Positions 18,632 through 28,700 are shown, counted from the first letter of the stretch. The stretch is 64,000 bases of DNA from Azotobacter salinestris (GCF_009363155.1 NZ_CP045302.1:1129001-1193000); one strand, 5' to 3'. Program-made: numbers and translations. The notes: generated from the letters alone by a model not told the origin.

Positions 18632-19861
18632 ATGACCGAGCACGCTCCAGCGGGCACGCCGCCGCTTTCCGCTCGCGCTGTTTTATTGATCGAACTGGCC
18701 CTGGCGATGGGCGGTTTCGGCATCGGCACCGGCGAATTCGCCATCATGGGCCTGATGCCGAACGTGGCCCAAGACCTGAACGTCAGCGAGCCCCAGGTCG
18801 GGCACGTGATCAGTGCCTACGCCCTCGGCGTGGTGGTCGGCGCGCCGCTGCTGGCCATCCTCGGCGCCCGCCTGCCGCGACGCATCCTGCTGATGCTGCT
18901 GATGCTGTTCTTCGCCGCCGGCAACTTCGCCAGCGCCCTGGCGACGGATTATCACGCCCTGATGCTTAATCGTTTCATCGCCGGCCTGCCACACGGCGCC
19001 TACTTCGGCGTCGCCTCGCTGGTGGCCGCCTCCATGGTTGCGCCGGACAAGCGCGCCAACGCGGTCAGCCGGGTGATGCTGGGCCTGACCGTCGCCATCC
19101 TGATCGGCAATCCGCTGGCCACCTGGCTCGGCCAGTGGCTGAGCTGGCACAGCGCCTTCGCCCTGGTCGGCGCCATCGCCCTGCTCACCGTGGCCTTGGT
19201 GTTCATCTACCTGCCGGCGAGCCGCCAGGAGGAAACCAGCAATCCGATCCGCGAGCTCCGCGCCTTCAACCAGCCCCAGGTGTGGCTGGCACTGGCCATC
19301 AGCTCGGTCGGTTTCGCCGGCATGTTCTGCGTGTTCAGCTACCTGGCGCCGACCCTGCTGGAAGTGACCGGGGTGCACGAAAACTGGATTCCGTTCGGCC
19401 TGGCGGCCTTCGGCCTTGGCACCATCGTCGGCAACATGGCCGGCGGCTGGCTGTTCGACCGGCTGAAATTCAGGTCCGTCGCCCTGGTGCTGCTGTGGAG
19501 CACCGCCGTGCTGCTGCTCTTCCCGCTGTCGGTTCACTCGATCTGGACCATCCTGCCGGCGATCTTCGCCGTGGGCACCATGGTCGCCCTGTCGCCGCCG
19601 CTGCAGACGCACCTGATGGACGTGGCCGCCGAGGCGCAGACCCTGGCAGCCGCCTCCAACCACGCCGCCTTCAACATCGCCAACGCCCTAGGCCCCTGGC
19701 TCGGCGGCCTGGCGATCAGCGCCGGCCTCGGCTGGACCGTCACCGGCTACGTCGGCGCGGTCACCGCAGTCCTCGGCCTGCTGATCTTCCTCCAGGCCTG
19801 GAAGCTGCAGACTGCCCCGGCGGAAACAGCGCCGGCCGGGCGGGCCGTGACGGAGAACTGA
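18632..19861 (+). CDS. MFS transporter (AraJ/DHA1-like)
   Basis: A protein of 409 residues with about twelve membrane helices. The start at 18632 (MTEHAPAG) has GAGG five bases upstream; an ATG at 18572 would add 20 residues. The N-terminal GTGEFAIMGLMPNVA and the loop LGARLPRRILL are characteristic of the AraJ/PbuE drug-proton antiporter subgroup. It probably exports small organic compounds; the substrate is unknown. Confidence 0.88.
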   Translation: MTEHAPAGTPPLSARAVLLIELALAMGGFGIGTGEFAIMGLMPNVAQDLNVSEPQVGHVISAYALGVVVGAPLLAILGARLPRRILLMLLMLFFAAGNFASALATDYHALMLNRFIAGLPHGAYFGVASLVAASMVAPDKRANAVSRVMLGLTVAILIGNPLATWLGQWLSWHSAFALVGAIALLTVALVFIYLPASRQEETSNPIRELRAFNQPQVWLALAISSVGFAGMFCVFSYLAPTLLEVTGVHENWIPFGLAAFGLGTIVGNMAGGWLFDRLKFRSVALVLLWSTAVLLLFPLSVHSIWTILPAIFAVGTMVALSPPLQTHLMDVAAEAQTLAAASNHAAFNIANALGPWLGGLAISAGLGWTVTGYVGAVTAVLGLLIFLQAWKLQTAPAETAPAGRAVTEN

Positions 19862-19872
19862 TCCGCCATCCG

Positions 19873-19901
19873 TGCCCGGGCGGCCGAGGCTCGCCCGGGC
19901 A
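19873..19901. terminator. Hairpin between convergent genes
   Basis: Perfect ten-bp arms TGCCCGGGCG/CGCCCGGGCA with a nine-base loop, located just after the MFS stop and before the end of the opposing SIMPL gene. It could serve both strands. Confidence 0.55.
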
Positions 19902-19922
19902 TCGGTCGATGGCGCAGGCCCG

Positions 19923-20393
19923 CTACTCGACTTCGAACTGGATGCCCGCCTCGACCAGCGGATCGATCTGCCTGGCCACCCGCGCCACCGCATCGACCCG
20001 CGTCGTCTTCACCAGTACCCGTCCGTGGCCGTTGAAACGCAGCCCCGCATCCTTCGACGCCGATTCGCCGGTCGGCCGGTCCTGAACCTGCAACGGATGG
20101 ACCTCGATTTCGTCAGCCGTGAAGCCTTTCTCGCGCAGGAAGACCACGATCCGGTCGCGATCCAGGTTCAGATTCCGCTGCACTTCGTCGAACCTGTCGC
20201 TAGCGCGCTGAAAGGCCAGCGTCCAGACCGCAACCTCGTTCTTCACCTCCAGTTCGGTGAGCCCCTCCACCGCCAGCGCACGGTTTCCCGTGTGAAGGTG
20301 CTCCACTCCCTGCCCCACCGCCCAGCCGGAAAAGACCAGGGCACTACCGATGATCAGGGCAGGAATCCATCCAGTACGCATCGTGCTGTCCAT
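19923..20393 (-). pseudogene. Truncated SIMPL-domain (DUF541) protein, duplicate copy
   Basis: Encodes 156 residues. They align from the signal-anchor onward with the 242-residue paralogue at 20934-21662 (GWAVGQGVE, EIEVHPLQVQD, GLRFNGHGRVLVKT). The frame stops at FEVE where the paralogue continues QLESEQQGQ, so about 85 C-terminal residues are lost. Half of the SIMPL domain is missing, so it is probably non-functional. It arose by tandem duplication together with the membrane-protein gene at 20517. Confidence 0.75.
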
Positions 20394-20516
20394 GGCTATC
20401 CTCCCGGAACCCCCCGAACAGGCTAGCCCATGCCAGGGCGGCCAGCGGAGCGCTTGTCGCCGGCTTTGGCGCTGGATTATGGTGCCGCCTCCATCTCCCT
20501 CAGGCGGCAGCTTCCC

Positions 20517-20894
20517 ATGTCCATGCCATCCCCCCGGCTCGGCCGCTATGCCCTCGGCGGCATCATCGCGAGCATCCTGCTCAACCTGCTGCTGCGCACC
20601 TTCGTCAAGGTCGGCGGCCTGTTCGCCACCCTGCTGATCGCCGGCCTGATCGCCGCCGGCATGGCCCTGGTCTTCGCCTGGTGGAACCGCCGGGCGCCCT
20701 GGCCCGAAGAGCGCCGGGGCATCGTCCTGCGCTACGGCCTGGGCCTCGGCGTGCTCTACCTCGGCCTGCTGGGCATGATGGAACAGCAGTACGAACACGG
20801 TCCGGTCGGGCTGCTGCTGTTCGGCCTGCACTACGCCTGCTATCCGGCACTGGCCTGGGTGGCGCTGGGGCGGCGCTTCGGGGGCAAGGCGTGA
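20517..20894 (+). CDS. Small inner-membrane protein, unknown function
   Basis: A protein of 125 residues with four hydrophobic segments; the start at 20517 (or 20523) has AGGCGG upstream. It is divergent from the truncated SIMPL gene. A degraded copy of its 5' end is found near 21770-21860 beside the intact SIMPL gene. No known family is recognised. Confidence 0.6.
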   Translation: MSMPSPRLGRYALGGIIASILLNLLLRTFVKVGGLFATLLIAGLIAAGMALVFAWWNRRAPWPEERRGIVLRYGLGLGVLYLGLLGMMEQQYEHGPVGLLLFGLHYACYPALAWVALGRRFGGKA

Positions 20895-20933
20895 TGGCGG
20901 CACCCCGTGTCGCCGCCCCCGCCGGCTTCCGCC

Positions 20934-21662
20934 CTACTCCAGCGCGTACTCGAAGGTACTGACCACCCGCAGGCGCTTGCCGATGGTGCGGCCGCTGTCC
21001 TCCTCGCCGCCGTCGCTGTCGAGCACGCGGATCACCCCCTGGTTGGCATTCTTCAGCCGACCGAGGGTCGCCCCGGCATCCGCGGCGAACTTCTCCGCCT
21101 GCGCCCGGGCATTGAGGGTGGCCTCCTCCAGCAGCTTCGGCTTCACTTCGTTGAAGCCGCGCAGCTGATAGCGCAGGCCGGGCTGGCCCTGCTGCTCGGA
21201 CTCGAGCTGGACACCTGCCTGGATCAGGGGATCGACCCGGTTGACCGTTTGTGCCACCACGTCGACCCGCGGCGACTTAACCAGCACCACGCCCTGGCCG
21301 TTGAAGCGCAACCCCACCTCCCGCGGCGACCATTCGCGGGCCAGCAGGTCCTGGACCTGCAACGGACGGACCTCGATTTCCCCGGCCTCGAAGCCCTGCT
21401 CGCGGAGAAAGGCCAGAATCTGCTCGCGGTCCTCGCTCAGCAGCCGCTGCACGCCGCCGAACTCGTCGCCGCCGCGCCGAAAGGACAGCGTCCAGATCGC
21501 AAAATCGCTCTTCACATCCAGCTCGGCCAGCCCCTTCACCGTCACCGTGCGGTCGCCCATGCGAAAGCGCTCCACGCCCCGCCCCACCGCCCAGCCGGCG
21601 AAGGCCAGGGCCAGGCCGACGATCAGGGCGGGAAGCCATCCAATACGTACTGTGTTTTCCAT
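20934..21662 (-). CDS. SIMPL-domain (DUF541) periplasmic protein
   Basis: A protein of 242 residues. The start at 21662 follows GGGAGG by six bases. A signal-anchor (about 6-28) precedes the SIMPL domain, with TVKGLAELDVKSDFAIW, EIEVRPLQVQD, a Gln-Tyr rich GLRYQLRGFNEV and a C-terminal NARAQAEKFAADAGATLGRL. Family members are linked to oxidative-stress resistance and outer-surface functions (BP26-like), but the molecular role is unclear. This is the intact copy of a tandem duplication. Confidence 0.82.
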   Translation of the reverse strand: MENTVRIGWLPALIVGLALAFAGWAVGRGVERFRMGDRTVTVKGLAELDVKSDFAIWTLSFRRGGDEFGGVQRLLSEDREQILAFLREQGFEAGEIEVRPLQVQDLLAREWSPREVGLRFNGQGVVLVKSPRVDVVAQTVNRVDPLIQAGVQLESEQQGQPGLRYQLRGFNEVKPKLLEEATLNARAQAEKFAADAGATLGRLKNANQGVIRVLDSDGGEEDSGRTIGKRLRVVSTFEYALE

Positions 21663-22042
21663 CGCCATCCTCCCGGAAACCCCCGAACAGGCTAGCCCAT
21701 GCCTCGTCAGCCGCCAGCCACGTTCCATGGCCACTACCGAGGCTTGCCGCAGGCTTTGGTGGCTGGATCATGGTGCAGCCACGTCCCCCCCACCTCCTCC
21801 TGTCCATCCCGGCCCCCGGCCCGGCCACTACACCGTCGGCGACATCATCGCGATCTGTAGCCTCCCCGTGCCCCCTGCAGGGCAGCCGCTGCTCCTCGCC
21901 GATACGGCGTGACCGGAAACCGCTGAGGTTGTGCCTCAACGGCTCCGGCTTGCCCTTCTGAGGGTTATCGACAATCCAGCAGAGTCCGCGGACCGCGAAC
22001 CGAACAGTGGCCCGGCCGCAACCGCGACACCAGAACACCGGC
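21663..22042. other. Intergenic region with decayed copy of the membrane-protein gene start
   Basis: Bases 21669-21860 align with 20395-20560 (shared CCCGAACAGGCTAGCCCATG and GGCGACATCATCGCGA-type stretches). They correspond to the divergent promoter and first codons of the gene at 20517, now broken by substitutions and stops. The rest of the gap shows nothing recognisable. Confidence 0.65.
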
Positions 22043-22165
22043 TCAGCAAACGCCCATCCCCAGCTGCAGCAGGGCCAGGCCACCCTGCCGCCAGCCCCAC
22101 CAGGCGAGCGCCAGCAGCAGGCCGAGCAGCGCGACGACTCCCAGGCGCATCAGCCAGCCGCTCAT
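22043..22165 (-). CDS. Small membrane peptide coupled to the MFS gene
   Basis: A 40-residue frame beginning MSGWLMRLGVVALLGLLLAL with one hydrophobic helix. Its ATG overlaps the stop of the upstream MFS gene (ATGA), the arrangement of translationally coupled genes. It could be an accessory subunit, but conservation has not been tested. Confidence 0.45.
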   Translation of the reverse strand: MSGWLMRLGVVALLGLLLALAWWGWRQGGLALLQLGMGVC

Positions 22166-23370
22166 GCCGCCCCGGCCGTGCGCAGGCGCGCCACCGGCTG
22201 CTCGCGCACCGGCCAGTTGAGCAATGCAGCCATCAGGCTGAGAGCGATGGAGATCTGCCAGACCAGCTCGTAGCTGCCCGTGCGGTCGTAAAGCCAGCCG
22301 CCCAGCCAGCCGCCGAGAAAGGCGCCGAGCTGATGGAAGAGGAACACGATGCCGCCGAGCATCGACAGGTTGCGCACGCCGAACAGGGTCGCCACCGTGC
22401 CGTTGGTCAAAGGCACCGTGGACAGCCACAACAGGCCCATGGCCATGCCGAAGGCGTAGGCGCTCCACTCGCTGAGTGGCAGATAGACGAAGGCGGCGAT
22501 CACCACGGCGCGCAGCAGGTAGAGCGCGCTCAGCAAGGGCGGCTTGGGATGGCGTCCACCAAGCCAGCCGGCGAGATAGGTGCCGAACACGTTGAACAGC
22601 CCGACCAGCGCCAGTACCGTGGTGCCGACCTGGGCCGGCAGCTGCTGGTCGACCAGATAGGCCGGCAGGTGCACGCCGATGAACACCACTTGGAAGCCGC
22701 AGACGAAGAAACCCAGCGCCAGCAGCCAGAAGCCGGCGTGACCGGCCGCCTCGCGCAGCGCCTCGCCCAGGCTCTGCTCGTCGGCCTGCGGCGGCTGCGG
22801 GCGATCCCTCAGCAGCCCCACCAGCGGCACGATCAGGGCGACCAGGAGGCCCAGTGCCAGCAGCGCCGACGACCAGCCGAGCCAGCCGATCAGCCCGAGG
22901 GTGCCGGGCAGCATGGCGAACTGGCCGAAGGAGCCGGCGGCCGCGGCGATGCCCATCGCCATGCTGCGTTTCTCCATCGGCACTGCCCGGCCGACCACGC
23001 CGAGAATCACCGAGAAGGAGGTGCCGGACAGGCCGATGCCGATCAACAGGCCCGCGCTCAGCGACAGGCTCCAGAGCGAGTCGGCCAGGGCCATCAGCGC
23101 CAGTCCCAGCGCATAGAGCACGCCACCGACGATCACCGTCCGCGCCGCGCCATAACGGTCGGCCAGCGCGCCGGTGAAGGGCTGCGTCAGCCCCCAGATC
23201 AGGTTCTGCAGGGCGATGGCGAAGGCGAACACCTCCCGCCCCCAGCCGAATTCGGCGCTCATCGGCGCCAGGAACAGGCCGAAGCCGTGGCGGATGCCCA
23301 GCGACAGCGCGAGGATCAGCGAGGCCCCCAGCAGGACCCAGCCACTCGTGCGCCATACCGTCGAAGTCAT
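22162..23370 (-). CDS. MFS transporter regulated by MarR-type repressor
   Basis: A protein of 402 residues with about twelve membrane helices. The cytosolic loop motif GALADRYGAARTVIVGG after helix 2 is typical of the family. It resembles oxalate/formate-antiporter-like MFS proteins of pseudomonads that lie next to a MarR gene. A perfect 16-bp palindrome sits 12 bases upstream of its start, so expression is probably repressed by the adjacent MarR protein and relieved by a transported or toxic ligand. Confidence 0.88.
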   Translation of the reverse strand: MTSTVWRTSGWVLLGASLILALSLGIRHGFGLFLAPMSAEFGWGREVFAFAIALQNLIWGLTQPFTGALADRYGAARTVIVGGVLYALGLALMALADSLWSLSLSAGLLIGIGLSGTSFSVILGVVGRAVPMEKRSMAMGIAAAAGSFGQFAMLPGTLGLIGWLGWSSALLALGLLVALIVPLVGLLRDRPQPPQADEQSLGEALREAAGHAGFWLLALGFFVCGFQVVFIGVHLPAYLVDQQLPAQVGTTVLALVGLFNVFGTYLAGWLGGRHPKPPLLSALYLLRAVVIAAFVYLPLSEWSAYAFGMAMGLLWLSTVPLTNGTVATLFGVRNLSMLGGIVFLFHQLGAFLGGWLGGWLYDRTGSYELVWQISIALSLMAALLNWPVREQPVARLRTAGAA

Positions 23371-23382
23371 GAGAAATCCTTT

Positions 23383-23398
23383 ACGGGTATATACCCGT
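23383..23398. promoter_or_regulatory. Palindromic operator upstream of the MFS gene
   Basis: ACGGGTATATACCCGT is a perfect 16-bp palindrome between the marR-type gene and the MFS start. A related imperfect site at 23834-23847 lies just before the marR-type start. The pair suggests a MarR dimer binding at both. Confidence 0.7.
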
Positions 23399-23413
23399 TT
23401 ATCCGCGAAAAAA

Positions 23414-23827
23414 TCAGCCGAGACTTTCCAGCTCGTCCAGCAGCGCCAACAGCGTCGCCCGTTTTTCCGGGCCGAGACGCTGCCCCAGCTGCTCCTGCAC
23501 CCGGACCCAGGCCGCCTTCGCCTCGTCGAGGCAGGTCCTGCCCGCCGCCGTCAGGCATACCAGGCGGCTGCGCTGATCCTCGCCGCCCCCCAGCGCCAGC
23601 AGCCCCTTGCCCTCCAGCACCCGCAGATTGCGCCCGAGCGTGCTGCGATCCAGGCCCAGCGCCTCGGCCAGCTCCGTGATGCTCGGCCGCCCCAGCCGCT
23701 CGAGGTGGCGCAGCAGCGCATACTGCGCGGCATTCAGCCCGACACCGGCAAGGGCATCGTCGTACAGCCGGTTCACGCTGCGCGTGGCCCGGCGGAGCTT
23801 GGTGCAGAGGCAGGGGGTGGGAAGCAT
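23414..23827 (-). CDS. MarR-family transcriptional regulator
   Basis: A protein of 137 residues with a winged helix (about 30-100): ALLRHLERLGRPSITELAEALGLDRSTLGRNLRVLE, in segments, then a wing with DQRSRLVCLTAAG, flanked by dimerisation helices. It lies 43 bases upstream of the MFS gene on the same strand. The palindromic sites on both sides support autoregulation and control of the exporter. Its own upstream region is cut short by an IS5 insertion at 23889. Confidence 0.9.
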   Translation of the reverse strand: MLPTPCLCTKLRRATRSVNRLYDDALAGVGLNAAQYALLRHLERLGRPSITELAEALGLDRSTLGRNLRVLEGKGLLALGGGEDQRSRLVCLTAAGRTCLDEAKAAWVRVQEQLGQRLGPEKRATLLALLDELESLG

Positions 23828-23833
23828 GAGGGG

Positions 23834-23847
23834 TGGGCATATACTCG
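23834..23847. promoter_or_regulatory. Second MarR-type operator, before the marR start
   Basis: TGGGCATATACTCG matches the core of the palindrome at 23383-23398 with three changes in 14 positions and lies seven bases from the start codon, so binding would block transcription or translation start. Confidence 0.5.
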
Positions 23848-23888
23848 GGATTGCTCGGCAGTCAACTATAAGCTTCCTCTAGCTTTAA

Positions 23889-25082
23889 GGAAATCCTGAA
23901 AAAGACTTCCCGATTCTGGTGAAATACACCCGCTCCCTTGTCCGAGTTTCCCGATGAAGCAACTGTCCTTCGCCGATGCCGAGTATGCCGGCAAGCGCAA
24001 GCAGACCCGCCGCGAGCGCTTCCTGCTCGAGATGGACCAGGTGGTGCCGTGGCAGGGGCTGATCGCCCTGATCGAGCCCTACTATCCCAAGGGCGAAGGC
24101 GGTCGGCCCGCCTACCCGCTGGCAGCCATGCTGCGCGTGCACCTGATGCAGAACTGGTTCGGCTACAGCGATCCGGCGATGGAGGAAGCGCTGTACGAAA
24201 CCACTCTCCTGCGCCAGTTCGCCGGCCTGAGCCTGGAGCGCATCCCGGACGAAACGACCCTCCTCAACTTCCGTCGCCTGCTGGAGAAGCACGAACTGGC
24301 CGGGGGAATACTGGAGGTGATCAACGGCTATCTGGGCGAGCGCGGACTGTCGCTGCGCCAGGGCACCATTGTCGACGCCACCCTGATCCATGCGCCGAGC
24401 TCGACGAAGAACAAGGACGGCAAGCGCGACCCGGAAATGCACTCGACGAAGAAGGGCAACCAGTACTACTTCGGCGCAAAAGCTCACATTGGTGCCGACG
24501 CTGAGTCGGGTCTGGTGCACAGCGTGGTGGTCACGGCAGCCAACGTGGCAGATGTCACCCAAGTCGACCAACTGCTGCATGGCGAGGAAAACGTAGTGAG
24601 TGCCGATGCGGGCTATACCGGCGTAGAGAAGCGCCCCGAGCATGAAGGTCGGCAGGTCATCTGGCAGGTCGCGGCCCGGCGCAGTACCTACAAGAAGCAT
24701 GGCAAGCGTAGCGCCTTATACAAAGCGATCCGCAAGATCGAGAAGGCCAAGGCCCAGGTACGAGCCAAGGTCGAACATCCGTTCCGCGTGATCAAGCGCC
24801 AGTTTGGCTACACCAAGGTGCGCTTCCGGGGATTGGCCAAAAACACGTCACAGTTGGTGACGCTGTTCGCCTTGTCGAATCTGTGGATGGCGCGCCGATA
24901 TTTACTGGCGAATGCAGGAGAGGTGCGCCTGTAATGCGGGAAACGGTTGCTGCGACGTGCTCGCGGCAGCTAAAAAACGCAGAAACGAGCGGGTGATCTG
25001 ATCGTTTTTGATCGATTCTCCGCTTTCAAAGTCGGCGGGGGGCTGAAGTCAGCCAGAAATACATGACTACTTCAGACCATCC
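23889..25082 (+). mobile_element. IS5-family element, copy 1
   Basis: 1194 bp. It begins GGAAATCCTGAA and ends TTCAGACCATCC (imperfect inverted ends). It is flanked by a TTAA target duplication at 23885-23888 and 25083-25086, which fits the YTAR preference of the IS5 subgroup. It is nearly identical to copy 2 at 55145-56338; the only difference I noticed is C versus T near 24956. It interrupts the region upstream of the marR-type gene. Confidence 0.92.
23954..24934 (+). CDS. IS5-family transposase (copy 1)
   Basis: A protein of 326 residues, complete. The DDE catalytic core is visible as Asp in TIVDATLIHAPS, Asp in VVSADAGYTGVEKR and Glu in RAKVEHPFRVIKRQFGY. The N-terminus has the IS5-type DUF772 domain (FSYSDPAMEEALYE-like region). 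It is predicted to be active, since the copy at 55210 has the same sequence. Confidence 0.95.
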   Translation: MKQLSFADAEYAGKRKQTRRERFLLEMDQVVPWQGLIALIEPYYPKGEGGRPAYPLAAMLRVHLMQNWFGYSDPAMEEALYETTLLRQFAGLSLERIPDETTLLNFRRLLEKHELAGGILEVINGYLGERGLSLRQGTIVDATLIHAPSSTKNKDGKRDPEMHSTKKGNQYYFGAKAHIGADAESGLVHSVVVTAANVADVTQVDQLLHGEENVVSADAGYTGVEKRPEHEGRQVIWQVAARRSTYKKHGKRSALYKAIRKIEKAKAQVRAKVEHPFRVIKRQFGYTKVRFRGLAKNTSQLVTLFALSNLWMARRYLLANAGEVRL

Positions 25083-25107
25083 TTAAGGCTGCATACAGCC
25101 CTGCGAC

Positions 25108-25755
25108 AGTAAGTATCCCCCGGCAAAGCCGGGGGCTTTATTCTGTTAGCCCCTCAAAGGGGCAAGTAGTTGGGCCGCCTGAAGGCGGCTATCGCTACAG
25201 GCCAAATTTGAGCTGGTCGTACTGCTCGTCTTCCTTTTCCTGGCTCCGGATGTATGCACGTACCACCTCCTCGTCCAGCCCCACGGTTGAAACGAAATAT
25301 CCCCGAGCCCAGAAATTCTCACCCGTGAAGTTCTTCGTCTTTCCCATAAAACGCCGAGCTATCGAAATCGCACTCTTGCCCTTGATGTAGCCCACCACAT
25401 ACGACACCGAGTGCTTGGGCGGGATGCTGATGCACATGTGGACATGGTCAGGCATCAAATGGCTCTCCACTATCCGGCACTCCCTCTGCCTCGCCAACTC
25501 ATGCAACAGTTCGCCAAGGTGCTTGCGAATTGCCCCGAAGATCGCCTTTTTGCGCCTCTTCGGGATGAAAACAACGTGGTACTTACAGTCCCACTTCGTG
25601 TGCGCGAGACTCTGATAGTCTCTCATCGGGTACCTCCTATCTCTTGGTCGAGACAGAAGGCTCCCGATGACCGTATCACACGGTCAAACCTCAAGGAGTC
25701 CCCCGGCTTAGCCGGGGGATTACCTTATTTATTTAAGCCCCTGAAGGGGGCTTTT
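25108..25755 (-). mobile_element. IS200/IS605-family element (IS200-like, tnpA only)
   Basis: Subterminal hairpins mark both ends: CCCCCGGC/GCCGGGGG at 25117-25135 and GCCCC/GGGGC at 25149-25163 on the left, and CCCCCGGC/GCCGGGGG at about 25700-25718 and AAGCCCC/GGGGCTT-type at 25736-25753 on the right. There are no terminal inverted repeats, as expected for single-strand HUH transposition. Exact ends are uncertain by several bases. The right end abuts the stop codon of the large gene at 25754. Confidence 0.85.
25195..25626 (-). CDS. tnpA: IS200-like Y1 transposase TnpA
   Basis: A protein of 143 residues. It carries the HUH motif in LMPDHVHMCISIPP and the catalytic Tyr in VRAYIRSQEKED, with the typical Gln four residues after the Tyr. 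The length is normal for IS200 TnpA. No tnpB is present. Confidence 0.93.
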   Translation of the reverse strand: MRDYQSLAHTKWDCKYHVVFIPKRRKKAIFGAIRKHLGELLHELARQRECRIVESHLMPDHVHMCISIPPKHSVSYVVGYIKGKSAISIARRFMGKTKNFTGENFWARGYFVSTVGLDEEVVRAYIRSQEKEDEQYDQLKFGL

Positions 25756-28700
25756 AAAAAATGACTGTCAACTTTGACTCAGCCGCATGCCGCAACTTTA
25801 TGAGTAACGTTTTGTCGCCGAGTCGCTTCCAGCCTTCGACGACGTCGTCACTATCGAGGTGGGCCACCTCCACAAGCGCCCGGCCGTCCACTACCACTCC
25901 GCGGGACGTGGGAAGGCCCACTACCATGAGCTGCGACGTGGCACCATCATAGAAACGGAGAGTCGCCGACAGATCCTCGGCCCCCCATGCCGCGTTCGAC
26001 ACGGCAGCGGCAGTGCTGAATTGGACGACCTTCCCCGCCCTTTGCAGCAAGACGGTCTGGACGTCGGTCGGGTAGCCCATGAGCATGATCGCTGGCTTAG
26101 CCACGAGCTCCGGGTTGATGTCCATGTTCTTGCCTGGGAAGTTCTCTCGTAGATCCCACACATCCGGATACCCACCCTTCGCAGGCTCTTCCGTACGCTG
26201 CTGGTACATCGCGCTGACCACGAGCCCTTCCGCCAGTTTCTGCCACGGGAAATTCAGCGATGGCCCAGCGGCCTCAAGCAGATCGAGAAGGAAGTACGCA
26301 AAGACCAAACCGTTCCACTGCACGGCTCGGCCGAACCACGGCATCAGGAACGACGTCGCACCGAATACCGGGACCGACGCATACGGCAGCATCGGACGCT
26401 CCGGATCGGTCCAAGCGGACAGGAAGGGAAGACCGGTGCGTGCCCAATACTCTGCCCGGCGCAAATACTCAGGGTTGCCTGTGAGCCGGTAGCCCTCAAC
26501 AAAGGAGCCCACGCCGTAAGCCGAGGCGAGGACATCCGGACTGTGTACCGGTACCTCCCAAGTCTGGGCTGCGCGCGGCACGTTGAACTTTCCCATATAC
26601 GTAAGGGCTCGCAACCCAGCGTCCAGCGCCCTAGCATCGCCAGTGAGCCGGGCATACCGCAGCAGCAGCTGGGCCGGCACTGCAGTCAGCCCTAGCCCTT
26701 CGGCACCTAGCTCTCCAAGCTGACGTCGCACAGAACTGTTACCCGGGTCGAACCGCCAGCTCCCGTCACTCTTCTGACCGGCCAGCAGAACTGCTATCTG
26801 TTTCTGCCAATGCGGCAGCGCACCCTCGAGATGTCCGAGATAGAACGGCGCATGGAACATCCTGATGCTCCCGCCCGAAAGATCGCCAAGAGCACCAGGA
26901 CCGTTGAGGACAAGGACGTTGTCGACGAACTCCCGCACCCGGTCGAATGCTGCCTGCTGCTCAGCCGGGTTCGTGGCGAGCAAGCCGGCGATCTGAAGTA
27001 CGGCAGCGTACGGCACGAACGGCTGAGGCTTCCCGCCATAAACGTGTGGCCATCCTTTTATGTCCGGCACCCAGTATGATGTGACATACGCATGCCGGAT
27101 CAGCGCCAGCTCTTGCTCCCAGGAGAACGGCTTATCAGCCGGCTCTGGCAGGCCGTGTACTGCGTACCAATGGTCGATCGCCCGGAGCACATCACCGGTC
27201 ACCTCGGCCACCAGTTCGGCCCGCACCTGCAGCGGACGGCCGGCCACCGCAGAATACGGCGCTGCAGTCGCCCACGGCGCATTTTCGTCAACGAGTTCAG
27301 GTATGTCTGGCACGAACAGCGTCAAGGCATGGTTGGCTTGCCCTTCAATCCAGTTGGGAGACGCGAACCGTGGTGTCGGATGCCGCCGATTACCGTCCCA
27401 TGCTTGGTTGGTGTCCCACTGCAGCGAGACGAGCCCCCCGTCTTGCAGCACTGCCATCAAGGGGACTGTCACCTTGAAAGGACTCGGGGTTGAGCGCAGG
27501 TGGTGCGGCGGAAGCACGTCGAGCGTCCCTGAAGATCGCTCTCCGGCCACAAGCCACTCCAGCCCGGGGAAAAGAGCCATATCCTGTACACTGCCGAAGC
27601 TACGCTCACCGGCTGTGAGGGACGGCCCACGGAATGCCAGAAGGTCACTGTCGTGGTCTGGTGTCGCAGTGTACGATGCACGCACGAACACATCATCGGC
27701 ACCGAGCGAATAGGACAGCTCCACGCTCCAACGGGTTCCAGCTGCGTCCTTGACCTCACCGTTCAGGATGACTTGGCTGCGGTTACCTGCAACCAAGCGT
27801 ACTTTATCGGGAACCACTGGCAATAGCTCCGGCCCACTCGCTGTCTGAACGCAAATCCAGGTCAACGGCTGACTGCTGGCCAACAAACGCCACCTCTCAC
27901 TAGCGCGCACGCCAAGCAGGGCTTGCGTGAATCCGCGACGACCGCTGAGGAAGACTATCCGCACATCTGCATTCTGCAGGTAGATGTGGCCACTACTGTC
28001 GCGGAACACCTTTACCCCACTGGGGGACCAGTCTTGCAAGAGCTTCGCATCAGGCACAGCGGGCACGACCGCGCCGAATCGAAAAGCCCCTCCTGGTGCA
28101 GCAAGGTCGATAGTCACAGCGCCTGGGACCGATTCTGACACCCGCGCAATCCAACTGAGCGTCACTTCCGCATTAGGGGCGAGCGCGGGTACGTTAGCCA
28201 CAGTGTCACCAGCGGTCAACATAACTCCTTCAGGTAACGTGAGTTGCACCGGAAATGCTGCTGAGGCCTCGCCGCCGAGGTTTCTGACTGTCGTCGCCAA
28301 CTCGAACTCCTCGCCCGGGCGTATGCTTCCCAACGAGAGCGTCGGAGTGGTTGCCGAGAGGCGGGCAGCGAGCCGCTCAATGCGTATGTAATCGATCTCC
28401 AACTCCGTCCCCTCACTTGAGCCGCCCGGTTCGATGTCAAGCCGGATCATCGTAACGGTACCCGTCATCCATTGTTGGTGAGCTGCACCCAGGTCAAGCA
28501 TCAACTCGTGGAACTCACCATCCAACGGCAGATCCACCACGATCATCTTGTCCCCGGAAAGCTTCGGCGACTCCTCAGTCATAAAGTAGAGGGCAAACCG
28601 ACGGCCGCCACCACCACTCCCCTTGGCACGCATCCGCAGCTGTCGGTCGCGCCGACCGATAAGTCGTACTGGTGGCACGGAGATGAATGGATCGAATCCG

